In this document: positions 6,228 to 8,331 of the stretch, in pieces
Numbering within the stretch: the first letter of the stretch is position 1
Layout: each line of letters starts with the position of its first letter
Source of the DNA: a bacterium
Lineage (GTDB): Bacteria > Krumholzibacteriota > Krumholzibacteria > LZORAL124-64-63
Assembly (NCBI GenBank): GCA_016873405.1
Contig: VGXH01000065.1
Span: 1-8,331 of the forward strand
Reading direction: 5' to 3'
Length of the DNA: 8,331 bases
Position numbers and translations under genes: made by a program
The notes under the pieces: generated by a model
Databases searched by the model: none
Told to the model about the DNA's origin: nothing
What the model saw: only the letters and a program-made list of their open reading frames with translations

Positions 6228-6243
6228 GTTGCGCCGGCGCAAC
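6228..6243 (-). repeat. Palindromic repeat unit 3 (intergenic, upstream of beta-helix gene)
   Basis: GTTGCGCCGGCGCAAC is a perfect 16-bp palindrome with the same 14-bp core (6229-6242) as the two units in the HNH gene. It lies about 54 bp upstream of the beta-helix start and 80 bp downstream of nrfA. Being palindromic, it has no direction; the strand given is that of the neighbouring genes. On the minus strand, weak -35-like TTGTTG (6240-6245) and -10-like TACCAT (6216-6221) elements 18 bp apart would place it over a promoter, as an operator might be. Confidence 0.65.
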
Positions 6244-6252
6244 AAGCAGCAG

Positions 6253-6276
6253 CCGCGCCCCCCGAAGGAAGCGCGG
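6253..6276 (-). other. Second hairpin downstream of nrfA
   Basis: CCGCGC (6253-6258) and GCGCGG (6271-6276) form a 6-bp stem around a 12-nt loop. It lies between the strong hairpin near nrfA and palindrome unit 3. It is weak on its own but adds to a series of three structures in a 149-bp gap. Confidence 0.3.
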
Positions 6277-6286
6277 CCGCCGATCA

Positions 6287-6310
6287 GGACCGCCCGCGTG
6301 GCGGCGGTCC
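6287..6310 (-). terminator. Strong hairpin 13 nt after nrfA, possible terminator
   Basis: GGACCGCC (6287-6294) pairs perfectly with GGCGGTCC (6303-6310). Allowing one bulged C, the stem extends to 10 bp with a GTG loop. It starts 13 nt beyond the nrfA stop codon on the coding strand, where the end of the nrfHA transcript is expected. The sequence after it is not T-rich, so it is either a U-tract-less terminator or a 3'-end stability structure. Confidence 0.45.
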
Positions 6311-6323
6311 GCCGTGTGCAGCG

Positions 6324-7829
6324 CTACTTCGCCGCCGCCACCTGCTTCGGCGCGCTGGCCGCGGGCAGGCCCAGTTTCGCCAGGCTCAGCCGGCCCTGCT
6401 GCGCGTAGTCGATGGCCTCGCCCAGGATGCGGGCGGCTTCCTGGGGGGCGTGGAAGCCCATCGAGTTCTCGGCGTTGATGTAGTCGACGCGCCACTGGGC
6501 CTTGGTCTGGAAGCGGCGGGCTTCGGCCAGCTGGTCGTCGGTGGCGCCGGCGGCCATGGCGGCCTCGGTGTCGTTGATCAGGGCCACCACCGCGTCCAGG
6601 GCGCGGCTCATGATGGCGGCGGTGCGGTCCTGGATGATGTGCACGCGCTGGACCAGCTCCTCCGACGAGGCGCGGTGGCAGACCTGGCAGGCCTTGGCCT
6701 CGTTCAGCAGCGGGCTGCGGACGTGGTGGTCGCTGACCTTCATGGCGCCCTCGCGGAGATAGGGCATGTGGCAGTCGGCGCAGGAGACGCCGGCGCGCGC
6801 GTGGACGCCCTGGCTCCACAGTTCGAACTCGGGGTGCTGGGCCTTGTAGGCCGGCGCGCCGCTGACCTTGTGCTTGAAGTCCAGGAACTTCGAGCCGTCG
6901 GGGAACTGGTGCTCGTCGTAGACGGCCTCGAGATGCTCCATCTTCAGGCCCTTGTGCCAGGGGAAGAACAACGTCTCCTTCGGGGCGCAGTAGTACTCGA
7001 CGTGGCACTGGGCGCAGACCATTGAGCGCAGTTCCTGGCGGCTGGCCAGCGTGTTGGCGTCGTAGGGCTCGGCGCGGTTGCCCTGGCGCCACTTCTCGAT
7101 CGAGGCCAGATGCGGCACCGGGTCGTCGCTGGCGGCCAGCGCGGCCAGGCCGTTGATCAGGCCGGGGCGCGTGATGCGCAGCTGGTTGGACTGCGGGTCG
7201 TGGCAGTCCAGGCAGGTGACCGGGTGCTTGACCTTCTGGGTGGCCTCGGCGTAAGGGAGCGCCGACAGGAGCGGGAAGCCCTTCATCAGCTGGGCCTTGC
7301 CGTTCTCGCTGAGCAGCGGCTCGTCCAGGGTGCCGGGCGCGCCGGCGGCCAGGCCCGCCTCGCGGTAGGCCACGGTGGTCGAGGCGTGGCAGTGCAGGCA
7401 GGCGCCCACCTGGGGGCGCTGCAGGACGCGTTCGGTCTCGCGCTGGTCGTGCAGCATGTAGGCGTGGCCGCGGTCCTCGCGGAAGTCCAGCGCGAAGGCG
7501 TAGCCGTTCCACATCGCCTTCAGGCGCGGGTCGCGCTCGATGTTGCTGACGGTCTTGAGCACGTTCTCGGCGCCCATGGCGCCGGGGTCGGCCTCGCTGC
7601 CGCCGTAGCGGGTGCGCTCCATGTCGACGGTGCGCTTGTAGCTGTCGTACTGGCGGGGGTAGTTCTTGCCCCATTCGGCCGGATCGGTGGTCTGCTCGGT
7701 GACGTTGGCCACCTTGAACACCGTGGTGTGGGCCTCGACCTTGCGGTCGGACATGTTGTCGCGCAGCGCGAACAGGCCGAACATCACCAGCGCCGTCACG
7801 ATCGCGACCAGGACGTAACGCATCTTCAT
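6324..7829 (-). CDS. nrfA: Ammonia-forming pentahaem cytochrome c nitrite reductase (EC 1.7.2.2)
   Basis: NrfA reduces nitrite by six electrons to ammonium at the outer face of the inner membrane. The 501-residue protein has five c-type haem sites: C144-x-x-C147-H148, C206-C209-H210, C272-C275-H276, C350-C353-H354 and C381-C384-H385. By alignment from memory with E. coli NrfA, the active-site residues are R134 (in RETER), Y279 (in CHVEYY) and H332 (in KAQH). The calcium site is E278, Y279, K329 and Q331. H368 in SDHH is a distal haem ligand. The first site, which holds the active haem, is CLHCH where classical enzymes have CxxCK; this marks the CXXCH-type NrfA clades. The N-terminal helix (4-22) lacks a clear cleavage site and may stay as an anchor. 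AAGGAG at 7838-7843 lies 8 nt before the ATG. It is 18 nt after nrfH. Confidence 0.95.
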   Translation of the reverse strand: MKMRYVLVAIVTALVMFGLFALRDNMSDRKVEAHTTVFKVANVTEQTTDPAEWGKNYPRQYDSYKRTVDMERTRYGGSEADPGAMGAENVLKTVSNIERDPRLKAMWNGYAFALDFREDRGHAYMLHDQRETERVLQRPQVGACLHCHASTTVAYREAGLAAGAPGTLDEPLLSENGKAQLMKGFPLLSALPYAEATQKVKHPVTCLDCHDPQSNQLRITRPGLINGLAALAASDDPVPHLASIEKWRQGNRAEPYDANTLASRQELRSMVCAQCHVEYYCAPKETLFFPWHKGLKMEHLEAVYDEHQFPDGSKFLDFKHKVSGAPAYKAQHPEFELWSQGVHARAGVSCADCHMPYLREGAMKVSDHHVRSPLLNEAKACQVCHRASSEELVQRVHIIQDRTAAIMSRALDAVVALINDTEAAMAAGATDDQLAEARRFQTKAQWRVDYINAENSMGFHAPQEAARILGEAIDYAQQGRLSLAKLGLPAASAPKQVAAAK

Positions 7830-7837
7830 CGGGGTCT

Positions 7838-7843
7838 CTCCTT
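7838..7843 (-). promoter_or_regulatory. Ribosome binding site of nrfA
   Basis: A perfect AAGGAG on the minus strand stands 8 nt before the ATG at 7829 and fixes the start at MKMRYV instead of the internal Met3. It falls inside the 18-nt gap after the nrfH stop. Confidence 0.7.
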
Positions 7844-7847
7844 GTGA

Positions 7848-8291
7848 CTAGCGCTCGGGACCGTGCCCGGACGCGACGTGGCAGCGGATGCAGTCGAAAC
7901 GGGTCTCGTCGCTCGCGTGGACGGCGACGACGTCCTCGACCAGGTCGTGGTGGCACTCCAGGCAGTTGCGATTGAGCACCTGCCGGTTGCGCTCACGGAT
8001 GCGGATGGGCTCGGGGAAGTCCTGGAGCGTGAAGCCCTTCGAGTGCCAGAAGCCGTTGTCGGCCTTGCTCATCAGCTTGGGCAGCAGGCCGTGCGGCGAG
8101 TGGCAGTCGTTGCAGGTGGCCACCGCGTGGTGGCTCGACTTGAGCCAGCCGTCGTACTGGTCGTTCATGATGTGGCAGTTCTTGCACGACTGCGGGTCGT
8201 TCGAGAAGTAGGAGAGTCCCTTGCCGTAGATGAACGTCGAGCCGCCCAGCCCCACCAACGCCCCCAACAGGATCGCCAGCAGCAGTCCCAT
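7848..8291 (-). CDS. nrfH: Tetrahaem quinol dehydrogenase, NrfA partner (NapC/NirT family)
   Basis: NrfH anchors NrfA to the membrane, oxidises menaquinol and feeds electrons to it. The 147-residue protein has one N-terminal membrane helix (about 2-20) and four haem c sites: C36-C39-H40, C60-C63-H64, C110-C113-H114 and C134-C137-H138. The first is followed by Met42, giving the CxxCHxM arrangement in which Met is the proximal haem ligand in Desulfovibrio vulgaris NrfH. Length and gene order (nrfH then nrfA, 18 nt apart) match the NrfHA systems of delta- and epsilon-type bacteria, not the nrfABCD type. The start has GGAGG (8295-8299) close upstream. The 40 bp left before the window edge are too few to judge the promoter or a preceding gene. 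Confidence 0.95.
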   Translation of the reverse strand: MGLLLAILLGALVGLGGSTFIYGKGLSYFSNDPQSCKNCHIMNDQYDGWLKSSHHAVATCNDCHSPHGLLPKLMSKADNGFWHSKGFTLQDFPEPIRIRERNRQVLNRNCLECHHDLVEDVVAVHASDETRFDCIRCHVASGHGPER

Positions 8292-8331
8292 GATCCTCCC
8301 TTCCCGGCCCCTATGCCGTCGCGTCGGGGGG

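Noticed and set aside
3676..6320. Possible direct repeats flanking the islet (CCGTGTGC near 3682 and near 6312)
   Set aside because: Only about 8 bp are shared, too short in a GC-rich sequence to call an attachment site or target duplication.
6123..7847. Long plus-strand frames opposite nrfA (300 and 245 codons)
   Set aside because: They are antisense shadows of a gene with all five haem motifs; composition is Val/Gly/Ala-rich with no recognisable domain.
6183..7956. Minus-strand frame open continuously from the beta-helix gene through nrfA into nrfH (988 codons in all)
   Set aside because: The upstream part is Arg/Pro/Gly-rich out-of-frame translation of nrfA and nrfH; high GC removes stops. 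The real gene starts at a signal peptide at 6174.
1..8331. tRNA, rRNA, CRISPR array, riboswitch, insertion sequence
   Set aside because: Looked for on both strands; no cloverleaf-like segment, rRNA signature, regularly spaced repeat-spacer series, transposase or terminal inverted repeats were seen.

Overview
The window is about 70% GC with strongly C/G-ending codons and eight protein-coding genes. It contains a multihaem nitrite reductase system, a lipoprotein, a DUF222-like HNH protein and a secreted beta-helix protein. This fits a Gram-negative, anaerobically respiring, high-GC bacterium, perhaps from Myxococcota or another former deltaproteobacterial line, or from an FCB-type candidate phylum such as Krumholzibacteriota or Eisenbacteria. 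The taxonomic guess is inference; no rRNA or marker gene is present.

Positions 1-3643 (plus strand) look like one transcription unit of four genes. They are the 3' part of a long-chain acyl-CoA synthetase-like AMP-forming ligase, a single-domain STAS protein of the anti-sigma-factor-antagonist type, a 12-TM major facilitator transporter whose GTG start overlaps the STAS stop, and a small lipoprotein of unrecognised function. Spacings are 41 nt, a 4-nt overlap and 27 nt. The shared physiological purpose is unclear.

Positions 3644-6323 look like an accessory islet. A 255-bp spacer with a plausible promoter leads to an HNH nuclease-like gene on the plus strand. This gene converges on, and overlaps by 4 bp at the stop codons, a minus-strand gene for a secreted right-handed beta-helix protein. 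The beta-helix gene drops to about 57% GC over most of its length. A 14-bp perfect palindrome, TTGCGCCGGCGCAA, occurs three times in the islet: twice inside the HNH gene, in the same reading frame, and once between the beta-helix gene and nrfA. Half-units lie nearby. The HNH gene's only CTT leucine codons and four of its five CAA glutamine codons fall in these units, so the repeat looks like a DNA-level element and not a conserved peptide.

Positions 6324-8291 (minus strand) hold nrfH and nrfA, 18 nt apart. NrfH takes electrons from the quinol pool through four c haems and passes them to NrfA, a pentahaem periplasmic enzyme that reduces nitrite to ammonium. Here the active-site haem site is CXXCH instead of the classical CXXCK. 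Three successive hairpins follow nrfA.

No tRNA, rRNA, CRISPR array, insertion sequence or replication origin was seen. The most unusual signal is the dispersed palindrome associated with the HNH gene.
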